Source: FEN-1219 sp963713355 (GTDB lineage: Bacteria; Pseudomonadota; Gammaproteobacteria; Steroidobacterales; Rariloculaceae). Taken from it: a stretch of DNA of 64,000 nucleotides. The notes beneath the pieces were generated by a model. The model saw nothing but the letters and a program-made list of their open reading frames with translations, was not told the origin of the DNA and did not search any database. The translations under genes and the position numbers were made by a program. The first letter of the stretch is position 1. Every line of letters starts with the position of its first letter. The stretch lies in the NCBI GenBank assembly GCA_963713355.1, contig CAVQLK010000005.1, forward strand, positions 372,001 to 436,000. Reading direction: 5' to 3'. This document shows, piece after piece, positions 42,038 through 50,608 of the stretch.

Positions 42038-43043
42038 AAAAATCTGGGTCGCGCTCGCCGCGACGCTGATCCTCGCGGCGTCGACCTCGGCGCTTGCCGC
42101 GCTCGCTTGGCGCGAGCTCAACGCGCCGCTGACGATCGCCGCGGAAGGCGATTGGCTCCAGGTGCCGAGCGGCACGTCGTTTTACAGGGTGGCTGCCGAG
42201 CTCGCGGAGCGCGGCATGCTCGACAAGCCGTGGCTGCTGCGTTGGTATGCAGCCGCGAAGGACGACGCGAAACGCATTCGCGCCGGCGAATATTGGTTGC
42301 CGGCGGGCACGACTCCGTTGACGTTGCTCGCGAAGCTCGTCAGCGGCGACGTCTATCTTCACCAGATCACGATCGTAGAAGGGTCGCGTTTCACGGAGGT
42401 GCTTGCGGCGTTGCGCACGCATCCCGCGATTTCAGCGACCGAGCTCGATGCAGCGGCGATCATGAGCGCGGTCGGCGCGCCCGGCGTGCATCCCGAGGGA
42501 CAGTTCTTTCCCGATACCTACCGGTTTCCGCGCGGGACTTCCGACATCGAAGTTCTGCGGCTCGCGCACGACGGGCTCGTTGTGCGGCTCGAGGAAGCGT
42601 GGCGCAACCGCAGCCCCGAGCTGCTGCTGAAAACGGACTACGAGGCGCTGATCCTTGCCTCGATCATCGAGAAGGAGACGAGCCTCCCTGCCGAGCGCAA
42701 GCTCATCGCGGGCGTGTTCCACGAGCGGTTGCGGCGCAAGATGCGCTTGCAGACCGACCCGACCGTCATCTATGGCTTGGGTGATTCCTTCGATGGCAAC
42801 CTGCGCCGCGTGGATCTCGACCGCGACACGCCGTACAACACCTACACGCGCGCCGGCCTCCCGCCGACGCCGATTGCGCTGCCGGGAGCGGAGTCTATTG
42901 AAGCGGCGGTAGCGCCTGAGATCGGCAGCGCGATCTACTTCGTTGCGACGGGACTCGGCGACGGCAGTCACTATTTCTCGGCAACTCTCGAAGAGCACGA
43001 GCAGGCCGTGCGCGATTTTCTGAGGCGCTCGCAGCAGCCGTGA
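42030..43043 (+). CDS. mltG: Endolytic murein transglycosylase
   Basis: MltG cuts nascent peptidoglycan glycan strands and helps set their length. It has 337 residues: an N-terminal membrane anchor (IWVALAATLILAASTSALAA), a LysM-like region and the YceG catalytic domain with Glu in ASIIEKETSLPAER. VFHERLRRKMRLQTDPTVIY, NTYTRAGLPPTPIALPG and FVATGLGDGSHYFSATLEEH are family hallmarks. It overlaps pabC and tmk. Confidence 0.95.
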   Translation: MRRKIWVALAATLILAASTSALAALAWRELNAPLTIAAEGDWLQVPSGTSFYRVAAELAERGMLDKPWLLRWYAAAKDDAKRIRAGEYWLPAGTTPLTLLAKLVSGDVYLHQITIVEGSRFTEVLAALRTHPAISATELDAAAIMSAVGAPGVHPEGQFFPDTYRFPRGTSDIEVLRLAHDGLVVRLEEAWRNRSPELLLKTDYEALILASIIEKETSLPAERKLIAGVFHERLRRKMRLQTDPTVIYGLGDSFDGNLRRVDLDRDTPYNTYTRAGLPPTPIALPGAESIEAAVAPEIGSAIYFVATGLGDGSHYFSATLEEHEQAVRDFLRRSQQP

Positions 43044-43681
43044 TGCCGGGCGGCTTCATCTCGCTCGAAGGCATCGAGGGTGTCGGCAAGTCGTCGAACC
43101 TCGCGTTCACGGCCGACGTGGTGCGGCAAGCCGGCTATGGCGTCGTCACGACGCGCGAGCCGGGCGGCACGGAGCTCGGCGAGCGCGTCCGCGAATGGAT
43201 TCTCGACGCAGACCACGGCAGCCTCTCGCCAGAGATCGAGGCGCTGTTGATGTTCGCTGCGCGCGCGCGGCACCTCGACGAGGTCATCCGGCCCGCCTTG
43301 GATGCGGGGCGCTGGGTCGTGTGCGACCGTTTCACGGACGCCACCATGGCCTATCAAGGCGGGGGGCGGGGCGCCAGCCGCACGTTGCTCGAGGGGCTTC
43401 GGACCGAAGTACAGAAGGGGCTCGAGCCCGACCTGACGCTGCTGCTCGACGCGCCGCTCGACGTCGGCGCAAGTCGAATTCGCGCGCGCAAGCCGGATCA
43501 CTTCGAGCGCGAGCAGCGGCCCTTCTTCGAACGCGTGAGAGCGGCGTATCTGTCGCTGGCCGCGCTGTATCCCGAGCGCATCAAGATCATCGATGCGGCG
43601 CAACCCCTTCCGCAGGTGCAGCAGCAAATCGGAATCGAGATCCATGCGCTCGTGAGCCGGTTGGAATCGGCGAAGCGATGA
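43040..43681 (+). CDS. tmk: Thymidylate kinase
   Basis: Tmk phosphorylates dTMP to dTDP. It has 213 residues. The P-loop is SLEGIEGVGKSSN, the substrate motif TREPGGTELGERVRE, then CDRFTDATMAYQGGGRG, and the lid IRARKPDHFEREQRPFFERV, whose basic residues mark the E. coli-type enzyme. It starts with GTG (43040) or the adjacent ATG (43043), overlapping the mltG stop, and overlaps holB by four bases. Confidence 0.96.
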   Translation: MMPGGFISLEGIEGVGKSSNLAFTADVVRQAGYGVVTTREPGGTELGERVREWILDADHGSLSPEIEALLMFAARARHLDEVIRPALDAGRWVVCDRFTDATMAYQGGGRGASRTLLEGLRTEVQKGLEPDLTLLLDAPLDVGASRIRARKPDHFEREQRPFFERVRAAYLSLAALYPERIKIIDAAQPLPQVQQQIGIEIHALVSRLESAKR

Positions 43682-44691
43682 CCTCGGCGCTCGACACCCT
43701 GAGTCGTCGCGTGCTTCCGTGGCTCGAGCCCGCGCTTGCGCAGCTCGAAGCCGCGCACCGAGCCGGTAGCTTCGGCCACGCGTGGTTGATCTCCGGCCCC
43801 GCGGGCGTCGGCAAGGTCAATTTCGCGCTCGTGTTGGCCCGCCGGCTCCTCGGCGACGACGGCGAGCAGGGAAAGCTCGACGCGCGTGAAGCGCTCGCTG
43901 CGATGGCGGCTCGTCATGACCCGACGAACCGCCACCCCGATCTGCATTGGCTCTATCCGCAGGAAGACAAGAAGACGATCGGCATCGATCAAGTTCGCGA
44001 CATCATCGACCTCTTCACGCTGACGGCGCAGCGCGGCGGAGCCAAGGTCGCCCTCATCGAGCCGGCCGAAGCCTTGACCCGGGAAGCGGCGAATGCGCTC
44101 CTGAAGACACTCGAGGAGCCGACGCCGGCGAGCTATCTGTTCCTCTTGAGCCATCAGCCCGGCCGTTTGTCCGCCACGATCCGTAGCCGTTGCCAGCACG
44201 TCGCGTTGAGCATTCCCGACGGCGCGGCGGTCGCGCGCTGGCTCGGTGCCACGTCGGCGATCGTTCTCGATGCGCAACGTGCGGTCGGATCGGCGCCGCT
44301 GCACGTAGCCGGCGCCGTCCAGGCAGATCAAGTCAGTGTATTCAAAGATTTAGAAAGCTCTCTTATTGCTATTGCTGAAGACAAGATCGACCCTCAGAGC
44401 GTCGCCCAATCATGGGCGAAAGGCGATACGGAGTTCGCTTTGAGCTGGCTGCGGCGCCGTCTGCACGAGGAGCTTCGGCTGCGGCTGGCTGCTCCCAAGG
44501 GGTCGACCGAGGTCACAGTACCGACCGCAGCGACGTTGCATAATGCATGGCGACCATTGCCTACGCGCACGCTGTTCGACGAGCACGATCGAGCCGAGAA
44601 ACTGCTGACACAGCTCGGATCCGGTCTGAATATCGAGCTGGCGCTCGTGGCAATGTTGACCGCTTTAGCCGTGAGTAGAGGCCGATCGTGA
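43678..44691 (+). CDS. holB: DNA polymerase III subunit delta-prime
   Basis: HolB is the delta-prime subunit of the clamp loader. It has 337 residues from the ATG at 43678. GHAWLISGPAGVGKVNFALV holds a P-loop with Lys but Val instead of Ser/Thr, in keeping with a non-hydrolysing subunit. IGIDQVRDIIDLF, IEPAEALTREAANALLKTLE and SRCQHVALSIP (sensor and arginine region) fit the family. The zinc-binding four-Cys segment usual after the P-loop is absent; that stretch (about 65-85) has no cysteine. A short AT-rich patch lies at 44334-44395. It is coupled to tmk and pilZ. Confidence 0.92.
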   Translation: MTSALDTLSRRVLPWLEPALAQLEAAHRAGSFGHAWLISGPAGVGKVNFALVLARRLLGDDGEQGKLDAREALAAMAARHDPTNRHPDLHWLYPQEDKKTIGIDQVRDIIDLFTLTAQRGGAKVALIEPAEALTREAANALLKTLEEPTPASYLFLLSHQPGRLSATIRSRCQHVALSIPDGAAVARWLGATSAIVLDAQRAVGSAPLHVAGAVQADQVSVFKDLESSLIAIAEDKIDPQSVAQSWAKGDTEFALSWLRRRLHEELRLRLAAPKGSTEVTVPTAATLHNAWRPLPTRTLFDEHDRAEKLLTQLGSGLNIELALVAMLTALAVSRGRS

Positions 44692-45026
44692 GTAAGCCCG
44701 GACTGCTGACCCTGACGATCAAGGACAAGAGCGCCTTGTACCTGGCGTACATGCCATTCATCAAGAACGGCGGCCTGTTCATTCCGACCAACTCGAGCTA
44801 CAAGCTCGGCGACGAGGTCTTCATGCTCCTCAACGTCATGGGAGAAGAGGAGAAGATTCCCGTTGCGGGGCGCGTCATCTGGATCACGCCGAAAGGCGCG
44901 CAAGGGAAGCGCACGGCCGGAATCGGAGTGCAATTCAGCGAGCAAGATCAGGGCAACACGCAGAAACGGATCGAGAACTATCTCGCCGGCGCGCTCGGCG
45001 GGGACAAGCCGACGCACACGCTCTAG
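44688..45026 (+). CDS. pilZ: PilZ-domain protein, type IV pilus biogenesis type
   Basis: A 112-residue PilZ protein beginning LLTLTIKDKSALYLAYMPFI with GGLFIPTNSSYKLGDEVFML next. The c-di-GMP motif RxxxR and the DxSxxG element are missing, as in the founding PilZ of Pseudomonas and Xanthomonas, which works in type IV pilus assembly with PilB and FimX. The GTG start overlaps the holB stop, the classic holB-pilZ pair. tatD, often next, is absent; a convergent gene ends four bases away. Confidence 0.92.
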   Translation: MSKPGLLTLTIKDKSALYLAYMPFIKNGGLFIPTNSSYKLGDEVFMLLNVMGEEEKIPVAGRVIWITPKGAQGKRTAGIGVQFSEQDQGNTQKRIENYLAGALGGDKPTHTL

Positions 45027-45029
45027 CGG

Positions 45030-46076
45030 CTAGCCGGGCAGGTTGGTCCGATTGAGACCGCCCTTCAAGACATACGTCTGAAATCCGCGCTCATTGAGAA
45101 TAAAAGCGCCCGCGGAGCTGCGCCGTCCGGTGTCGCAGCAGACGACGTACTTGACCGACGAGTCCAGCGTCTTCAGCTTCAGCCGAATGAAATAAAGCGG
45201 AACGTTGATCGCTCCCGCATTGTGATACGCCTCGAACTCGGAAGGCAGCCGAACGTCGAGCCACTGGCCGCCTTCCTGGATGACCTTCTCGGCGCCGGCT
45301 GCGTCGACCCAGTCCAGCATCGGCTCGTTTAGAAGCGTGCGGAAATCTTCCTTTCCCAAGCGCATCAACGAACCCTCGGTTTCCATTGCGACGGTCGCGT
45401 TGCGCTTGGCCTCCGAGATCAGCGCCTCCTCGCCGAACGTATCGCCGATCTGCAGCTCGGCAAGGCGAATACCTTCCTTGTTCAGTGGCGTCTCGCGCGT
45501 GACGACGCACTTGCCGCGCGTAATGACGTAGAAGTAGTCGCCTTCGTCGCCCTGCTTGATGACGATATCGCCGGCTTTGTAGTTGACTTGCTGCAAGCGC
45601 ATGAAGATCGCTTGGATGTTCGCCGGCGGAATCTTGTGGAACGCCTTCGTTTGCAGCAGCGTCGTCATCCAGTCGTCGCCGCTGCTGATCTCGCCGCGCA
45701 GCTCCGCGACCTCGTACGAACCCGTCTGGTCCCATGTCAGCATGACGTCGAGCAGGTCGCTGTCGATCGTGATGTACTCGACGGGCGAGACGGCGATGGC
45801 CGTGTGCCGACGCGGCAGCTTCGGCGACAACGGATTGCGCGCGCCTTCGGTTCCGCCCGCGATCTTACCGGCAGCTTGATTGCCATCGCGGAGCTCTACG
45901 GTGCCGGAGAGAACGTAAAACGTTCGCTTCTCCGCGTCGCCCTCACGAAACAGCGCTTCGCCAGGCTGCGCATCGCGAACCTTGGTCTTCTTGACGAGCG
46001 CCGCGAGATTGTCCTTTTTCAGACTGTCGATCGGCGAGAACGCTTTGAGGCGGGAACTGTCGACTTGCTTCGTCAT
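45030..46076 (-). CDS. Double cyclic-nucleotide-binding domain protein fused to rhodanese
   Basis: A 348-residue cytoplasmic protein. The first cNMP-binding fold (about 10-120) is partly degenerate (GEALFREGDAEKRTFYVLSG but no proper phosphate cassette). The second (about 140-260) is complete: AGDIVIKQGDEGDYFYVITR, then FGEEALISEAKRNATVAM with the cassette Glu and Arg. The C-terminal rhodanese (about 265-348) has WLDVRLPSEFEAYHNAGAIN and an active-site Cys pair in VVCCDTGRRSSAGAF. No DNA-binding domain is present, so it is not a Crp-type regulator. It may couple a cyclic nucleotide signal to sulfur transfer. Function unknown. Confidence 0.82.
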   Translation of the reverse strand: MTKQVDSSRLKAFSPIDSLKKDNLAALVKKTKVRDAQPGEALFREGDAEKRTFYVLSGTVELRDGNQAAGKIAGGTEGARNPLSPKLPRRHTAIAVSPVEYITIDSDLLDVMLTWDQTGSYEVAELRGEISSGDDWMTTLLQTKAFHKIPPANIQAIFMRLQQVNYKAGDIVIKQGDEGDYFYVITRGKCVVTRETPLNKEGIRLAELQIGDTFGEEALISEAKRNATVAMETEGSLMRLGKEDFRTLLNEPMLDWVDAAGAEKVIQEGGQWLDVRLPSEFEAYHNAGAINVPLYFIRLKLKTLDSSVKYVVCCDTGRRSSAGAFILNERGFQTYVLKGGLNRTNLPG

Positions 46077-46101
46077 CGGAGGGGACTAGTTGCGCGGTCT
46101 A

Positions 46102-46130
46102 ATTATTTGCAGAAAGGCGATTAGCGGCAA
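46102..46130 (-). promoter_or_regulatory. Candidate promoter of the cNMP/rhodanese gene
   Basis: On the minus strand TTGCCG (46130-46125), a 17-base spacer and AATAAT (46107-46102, 5 of 6). It lies 26 bases before the ATG at 46076. No clear ribosome site follows. Confidence 0.5.
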
Positions 46131-46180
46131 AAGTCTAGCACAGCGTCCGCAGCGCCCACTGCCGACGGTTTCACGCCGCC

Positions 46181-48214
46181 TCAACGCAGGTTCTGCCAAC
46201 CGTCGTGAGGTGTGAAGCGCGTCCCAAAACGCTGTGCGAGCTGCTCGAGCCGCTCGACGACGTTCTCGACGCCGCGCGCTCGTGCATAGCGAAGCGGGCC
46301 GCCCGTGAACGGCGCGAATCCCGCGCCGAAGATGACTCCGGCGTCCAATAGATCGGCATCGGCGACAACGCCTTCATGCAAGCATGCGACTGCCTCGTTG
46401 ATCAGCGGCAGCAGGAGCCGATCGGAGAGGTCCGCGTCGAATGCGCCGCGGGCACGGTCCTTGACGGGCTTGCCGCGTGCATCGTATGCATAGAAACCGC
46501 GTCCCGTTTTCACGCCGAGCTCGCCTTTGGCGACCTTCGCGCGCAGCAGCTCCGGTGGAGGGGCCTTCAGCACACCGCTCAAGATTTCGGCGACGTGCAG
46601 GGCGACGTCGAGCCCAACACGGTCGGCGAGCTCGACGGGCCCCATCGGCATGCCGAACGCTTTTGCCGCCGCATCGATGCTCTCGAGGCTGTGACCATCC
46701 GCGTGCGCATGCAAAGCTTCCAACATGTACGGGGTCAGCAGCCGGTTGACGACGAAGCCAGGCGCGCTGCGGCATGGCAACGGCAGCTTGCCGATACGCG
46801 TCACGAACGACATCGCAGCCAGCATGGTCTGTTCCGACGTCTGCTCGCCGCGAATGACCTCGACGAGTGGCAGGCTCGCAACGGGATTGAAGAAATGCAA
46901 GCCGACGAACCTGTCGGGCTGTCGCAACGCGCTCGCAAGCGTTTCGAGCCGAATGCTCGACGTGTTCGTCGCAATGACTGCCGCGCGCTGTAGACGCGGC
47001 TCGAGGTCCGCGAACAGCGCCCGTTTCGCCTCGGCCTTCTCGACGATCGCCTCGACGACGAGGTCCGCCGTATCCACTTCTGCCGCCGCAAGGTCCACAC
47101 GCAGACGTCGAGTCGCCGCTTCCGCCTCGCCGGGCGCGCGCAAGCGTTTGCGAAATAGCTCGCGAGCGCGCGCCAGCGCCGGCTCGACGTACTGTTGCGC
47201 GCGGTCCTGAATCGTGACATCGAGGCCTTTGAGAGTGCACCACGCCGCGATGTCGCCGCCCATCGTGCCGGCGCCGACGACATGAACGCGCCGAACGCTG
47301 TTGTCCTTCGGCGCCAAATTGCGCAGCCGTTCGCGCAGCCGGAACACGTGCACGAGATTGCGGCACGTCTGCGTGACGAGCAGCTTGCCGATCGACAGCG
47401 CCTCCGCGCGCAGCGCAACGTCGCCGCGTGCGCCGTGAGTCTCCCAAAGATCGACGATCGCGTAGGGCGCTGGGTAGTGCTCGCGCCGCGCGCGCTTGGC
47501 TGTGCTGGCGCGCGCCCGCGCAGCCAGCACCCGGCGCAACGGCATGCGATTCAGCGCCGCCAAATACCAAGGAGCGCGGCGGCGAGGAGGGCGCCGGGCG
47601 ATCAAGTCCTTCGCCGTCGAACGCAGCGCCTCGCGCGCGACGACGCGATCGACGAGGCCGGCCTTCAGCGCCTCGTGCGGCGACAACGATCGTCCCGTCA
47701 ACATGAGATCGAGCGCCAGCGGCGGCCCGAGCAGCTCGACCGCGCGCACCGAGCCGCCGAACCCGGGGTGGATGCCGAGCTGCACCTCCGGTAGCCCGAG
47801 CGTCCGTTCGTAGGAGTCGACGGCGATTCGATAGTCGCACGCGAGCGCGAGCTCGAGTCCGCCGCCGAGCGCAAAACCGTCGATCGCGGCAACCGTCGGC
47901 ACCTCGAGCGCCGCTATACGCCCGAGCAGCGACTGACCGCGCGCAGCCATCTCGGTAGCCTGGGCCGCATCCTCGAGATGCGCAAACTCCGTGACGTCCG
48001 CTCCCAGGATGAATCCGCTGCGCTTGCCGGACTCGAAGACAAGGCCCCGCAATGTCGGCGCCTGAATCGTCGCGAGCTCGTGAGCGAGCTCTTCGAGCAC
48101 TTCCGAAGACAGTGTGTTGGCCGTTGCGCCGGCCTTGTCGAGCGTCAACCAGCACACGCCATCGTCGTCGACCGTCTTACGCCAATGCTTCGAGGCCGCG
48201 GCCGGACCGCTCAC
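46181..48214 (-). CDS. Multifunctional fatty-acid oxidation alpha subunit, FadB/FadJ-like
   Basis: A 677-residue two-enzyme protein. Residues 1-190 are an enoyl-CoA hydratase: SGFILGADVTEFA (oxyanion), IDGFALGGGLELALACDYRI and LGLPEVQLGIHPGFGGSVR with a catalytic Glu. Residues about 295-677 are L-3-hydroxyacyl-CoA dehydrogenase: RVHVVGAGTMGGDIAAWCTL for NAD, ATNTSSIRLETLASAL, GLHFFNPVASLPLVEVIRG with His, and APGFVVNRLLTPYMLEAL. The GTG start overlaps the next gene's stop. No FadA thiolase is adjacent, unlike fadBA, which favours a FadJ role; that choice is uncertain. Confidence 0.88.
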   Translation of the reverse strand: MSGPAAASKHWRKTVDDDGVCWLTLDKAGATANTLSSEVLEELAHELATIQAPTLRGLVFESGKRSGFILGADVTEFAHLEDAAQATEMAARGQSLLGRIAALEVPTVAAIDGFALGGGLELALACDYRIAVDSYERTLGLPEVQLGIHPGFGGSVRAVELLGPPLALDLMLTGRSLSPHEALKAGLVDRVVAREALRSTAKDLIARRPPRRRAPWYLAALNRMPLRRVLAARARASTAKRARREHYPAPYAIVDLWETHGARGDVALRAEALSIGKLLVTQTCRNLVHVFRLRERLRNLAPKDNSVRRVHVVGAGTMGGDIAAWCTLKGLDVTIQDRAQQYVEPALARARELFRKRLRAPGEAEAATRRLRVDLAAAEVDTADLVVEAIVEKAEAKRALFADLEPRLQRAAVIATNTSSIRLETLASALRQPDRFVGLHFFNPVASLPLVEVIRGEQTSEQTMLAAMSFVTRIGKLPLPCRSAPGFVVNRLLTPYMLEALHAHADGHSLESIDAAAKAFGMPMGPVELADRVGLDVALHVAEILSGVLKAPPPELLRAKVAKGELGVKTGRGFYAYDARGKPVKDRARGAFDADLSDRLLLPLINEAVACLHEGVVADADLLDAGVIFGAGFAPFTGGPLRYARARGVENVVERLEQLAQRFGTRFTPHDGWQNLR

Positions 48215-48966
48215 GCTGCTGCCTGCCGTTTTCCGTCGATTTCGAAGTCGCAGACGAGCGGGAGGTGATCCGACAGACGCACCGGAGGTATGGCGAAGCT
48301 CGTCACGCGCACACCCTCGCCGTACAGCACGAAATCGAGCTCCTTGCGCGGCGAGCGGCTCGGGTACGACGGCAAGCTGCTCGCGTTGGCGCTTTGAAGC
48401 CTGCACGCCTTCATGAACAGGTAGATCTCATGCTCGCCCCAGAACGTATTGAAATCGCCGGCGACGATGACCGGCTTGCGCGACGCCATGACGAGATCAT
48501 GCAGATGCTGCAGCTGCGTATGGCGATGACGAAACTTGAGCGATAGATGCACGAGGAAAATCGCACACTCCTCGAGCTCGAGCTCGATGATGAGACGCTT
48601 GATGCCCTTGTCGAAATAGTGAAACCGCTCGCCGTGCACGCGCGGGGCGGCGAGAAACGCGTTGCCCTGCTTCCTGAGAATAGGCAGCCGGTGGTTCAGC
48701 GAACCGGCGCCATATTTGCACTGGTAAACGGAGTAATGGCCGAGCGCGCGCGCAATGACGTCGGCTTGGTTCACATTGCGAGTTCTGATCGAGCCCGTGT
48801 CGACCTCGATCAAGCCTACGACGTCCGGATCTTGCGACTTGATGAAGTCCGTGATCCTTTGCAGATTCGGCCGATTGCCAATGAGATAGCCCACGCCCGG
48901 TAACGGCCAATGCAAGGCTGAGCCCAAGCCAAGGCCGTAGCGAATGTTGTAAAGCAGCAGCCGCAT
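48211..48966 (-). CDS. Endonuclease/exonuclease/phosphatase family protein
   Basis: A 251-residue protein of the EEP superfamily (DNase I-like fold). It begins MRLLLYNIRYGLG with the metal-binding Asn. VVGLIEVDTGS supplies Glu, LVHLSLKFRHRHTQLQHL the catalytic His region, VIVAGDFNTFW the Asp-Asn pair, and LDFVLYG with the later SDHLPLVCDFEI the final Asp-His. All catalytic motifs are intact. The ATG at 48966 is chosen from the family start. It precedes and overlaps the FAO gene by four bases and is divergent from the TIR-like gene. Substrate could be DNA, a phospholipid or a phosphoinositide-like head group. Confidence 0.85.
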   Translation of the reverse strand: MRLLLYNIRYGLGLGSALHWPLPGVGYLIGNRPNLQRITDFIKSQDPDVVGLIEVDTGSIRTRNVNQADVIARALGHYSVYQCKYGAGSLNHRLPILRKQGNAFLAAPRVHGERFHYFDKGIKRLIIELELEECAIFLVHLSLKFRHRHTQLQHLHDLVMASRKPVIVAGDFNTFWGEHEIYLFMKACRLQSANASSLPSYPSRSPRKELDFVLYGEGVRVTSFAIPPVRLSDHLPLVCDFEIDGKRQAAA

Positions 48967-49116
48967 CTGCTCGTAGTCTACCGCGGCGACGCGGGAAGTA
49001 CCGAAAAAGCGGGCGCCGGCGCAAGATGCGTAGTGCTTCTCGATCCGAGCCGCGTTTCGTTGCAAACGCCGTACGGCAGTAGTAGCGTCGAACCGAATCG
49101 ACTTCGGAACCGAGCG

Positions 49117-49569
49117 ATGTCTGAGAAAAATCCGATTCGACTTTACGTCACGCACGCGTTCGCCAATAACTCGGACTACCACCGCGTGTTCGAATACCTC
49201 GAGGCGCTGCCGAATTTTTTCTATCGAAACTGCAGCGTGCCTGATCACCTTCCCACGGTGCCCGGCAGGGAAGGCTTGAAGGAGGAATACCGCACGCAGA
49301 TCAGGCCGGCCGAGGTCGTTGTCGTCTTGTGCTCGTTGTATATCGAGAACGAGTTTTGGACTACGTACCAGATGGACGTGGCCCAGGCGAGCAACCTGCC
49401 GCTCGTCGCGATCGAGCCATTCGGCGTCAACATCAAGGTGCCGCCCGAGGTTGGAAAGAGGGCGGCGGAGGTCGTCGGGTGGAACGAACGACTCATCATC
49501 GACGCCCTACGCCGGCAAGCACGGCACGAAGACACCGTGCGGTGGGACGTCATCGAGTTCAAGCTTTGA
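49117..49569 (+). CDS. Thoeris ThsB-like TIR-domain protein
   Basis: A 150-residue protein made up of one TIR-like (MTH538/ThsB) domain. The first strand is RLYVTHAFANNSDYHRVFEY, followed by LEALPNFFYRNCSVPDHLP, then EEYRTQIRPAEVVVVLCSLY with ENEFWTTYQMDVAQASNLPL and VAIEPFGV. The buried strand VVVVLCSLY and the following Asn/Trp are where these proteins place the nucleotide pocket. In Thoeris defence ThsB makes a cyclic ADP-ribose signal for ThsA, but no ThsA (SIR2 or membrane effector) lies within 10 kb. It stands 15 bases before a GDPD gene. It may be a lone signalling or housekeeping TIR protein. Family confident, role not. Confidence 0.75.
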   Translation: MSEKNPIRLYVTHAFANNSDYHRVFEYLEALPNFFYRNCSVPDHLPTVPGREGLKEEYRTQIRPAEVVVVLCSLYIENEFWTTYQMDVAQASNLPLVAIEPFGVNIKVPPEVGKRAAEVVGWNERLIIDALRRQARHEDTVRWDVIEFKL

Positions 49570-49584
49570 GCCGCACGCCATTTC

Positions 49585-50526
49585 ATGACGCCGCAGCCGA
49601 TCGTCATCGCGCACCGCGGCGCTAGCGGTTATCTACCCGAGCACACGCTCGCAGCCAAGGCGCTCGCTCACGGGATGGGCGCGGATTTTCTCGAGCAAGA
49701 CGTCGTCGCCACGCGCGACTCGCAGCTAGTCGTTCTCCACGATCTTTACCTCGACGACGTCAGCGACGTAGCGCGGCGTTTTCCGGGACGCCGTCGCGGT
49801 GACGGCCGGCACTATGTCGTGGACTTCGACCTCGCGGAGTTGCGAACGCTGACGATTTTCGAGCGGCGCGCGCCAGGTACCACCGTCGCCAAGTATGCGT
49901 CGCGATTTCCCGCGGATGTTGGCTTATTCGGCGTCGCGACACTCGAAGAGGAGCTTAGGTTGGTTCGCGGCTTGAACCGATCGACGGGCCGCAGCGCGGG
50001 TGTTTATCCCGAAATCAAGGAACCGAGCTGGCACCGCCGCCACGGCATCGACCTTGCGAGGCTATTGGTGGCGGAGTTGCGCGCGTTTGGCTATTCGAAC
50101 GCTGAGGACGCGGCATTCGTGCAGTGCTTCGACACCGCGGAGCTCGCGCGGCTCAAGTACGAGCTCGGTTGCCAGCTGCGCCTGATCCAGCTCGTAGGGC
50201 CCGACGCCGAATACGCGGACTTGTTGACCCCTACCGGACTGCGCGGCGTCGCGTCCTACGCGCACGGATTGGGGCCGCGCTACTCACAGCTCGTCGAGGA
50301 GGACGGGCCGCGGCGTCCAGCGCCCTCGGCGCTGACGCGACTCGCGCACGATGCCGGTCTTCGTTTGCACGCATACACTTTCAGAGGTGACGACTTGCCG
50401 GCGTATGCCCGCACGCTCGAAGAGCTCCTGGAATTCTTCATCGTAAAGGTCAGTGTGGATGGCGTGTTCTGCGATCATCCCGACGTCGCCGTGCGCGTCC
50501 GCGACGAGGCACGTAAGGTTCAATAG
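49585..50526 (+). CDS. Glycerophosphodiester phosphodiesterase, GlpQ-like
   Basis: A 313-residue TIM-barrel enzyme that splits glycerophosphodiesters to glycerol 3-phosphate and an alcohol. Motifs are PIVIAHRGASGYLPEHT (catalytic His-Arg), ADFLEQDVVATRDSQLVVLH (Glu, Asp and His) and GVYPEIKEP (Glu, Lys). The large insertion and KVSVDGVFCDHPDVAV near the end fit the GlpQ rather than the UgpQ size class. No signal peptide is present, so it looks cytoplasmic, unusual for GlpQ. It follows the TIR gene closely and may be in one transcript. Confidence 0.92.
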   Translation: MTPQPIVIAHRGASGYLPEHTLAAKALAHGMGADFLEQDVVATRDSQLVVLHDLYLDDVSDVARRFPGRRRGDGRHYVVDFDLAELRTLTIFERRAPGTTVAKYASRFPADVGLFGVATLEEELRLVRGLNRSTGRSAGVYPEIKEPSWHRRHGIDLARLLVAELRAFGYSNAEDAAFVQCFDTAELARLKYELGCQLRLIQLVGPDAEYADLLTPTGLRGVASYAHGLGPRYSQLVEEDGPRRPAPSALTRLAHDAGLRLHAYTFRGDDLPAYARTLEELLEFFIVKVSVDGVFCDHPDVAVRVRDEARKVQ

Positions 50527-50608
50527 GCGCCCGCCCACGAGCCGCCGGGCAGCGTGGACAGCCGCGTGAAAACTGGCCTAGAGTGAAGCGAGCAAAGGAG
50601 GGTACGCC

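Noticed and set aside
48967..49248. 94-residue N-terminal extension of the EEP-fold protein
   Set aside because: It has no family similarity, runs antisense into the TIR-like gene, and the EEP domain starts exactly at ATG 48966.
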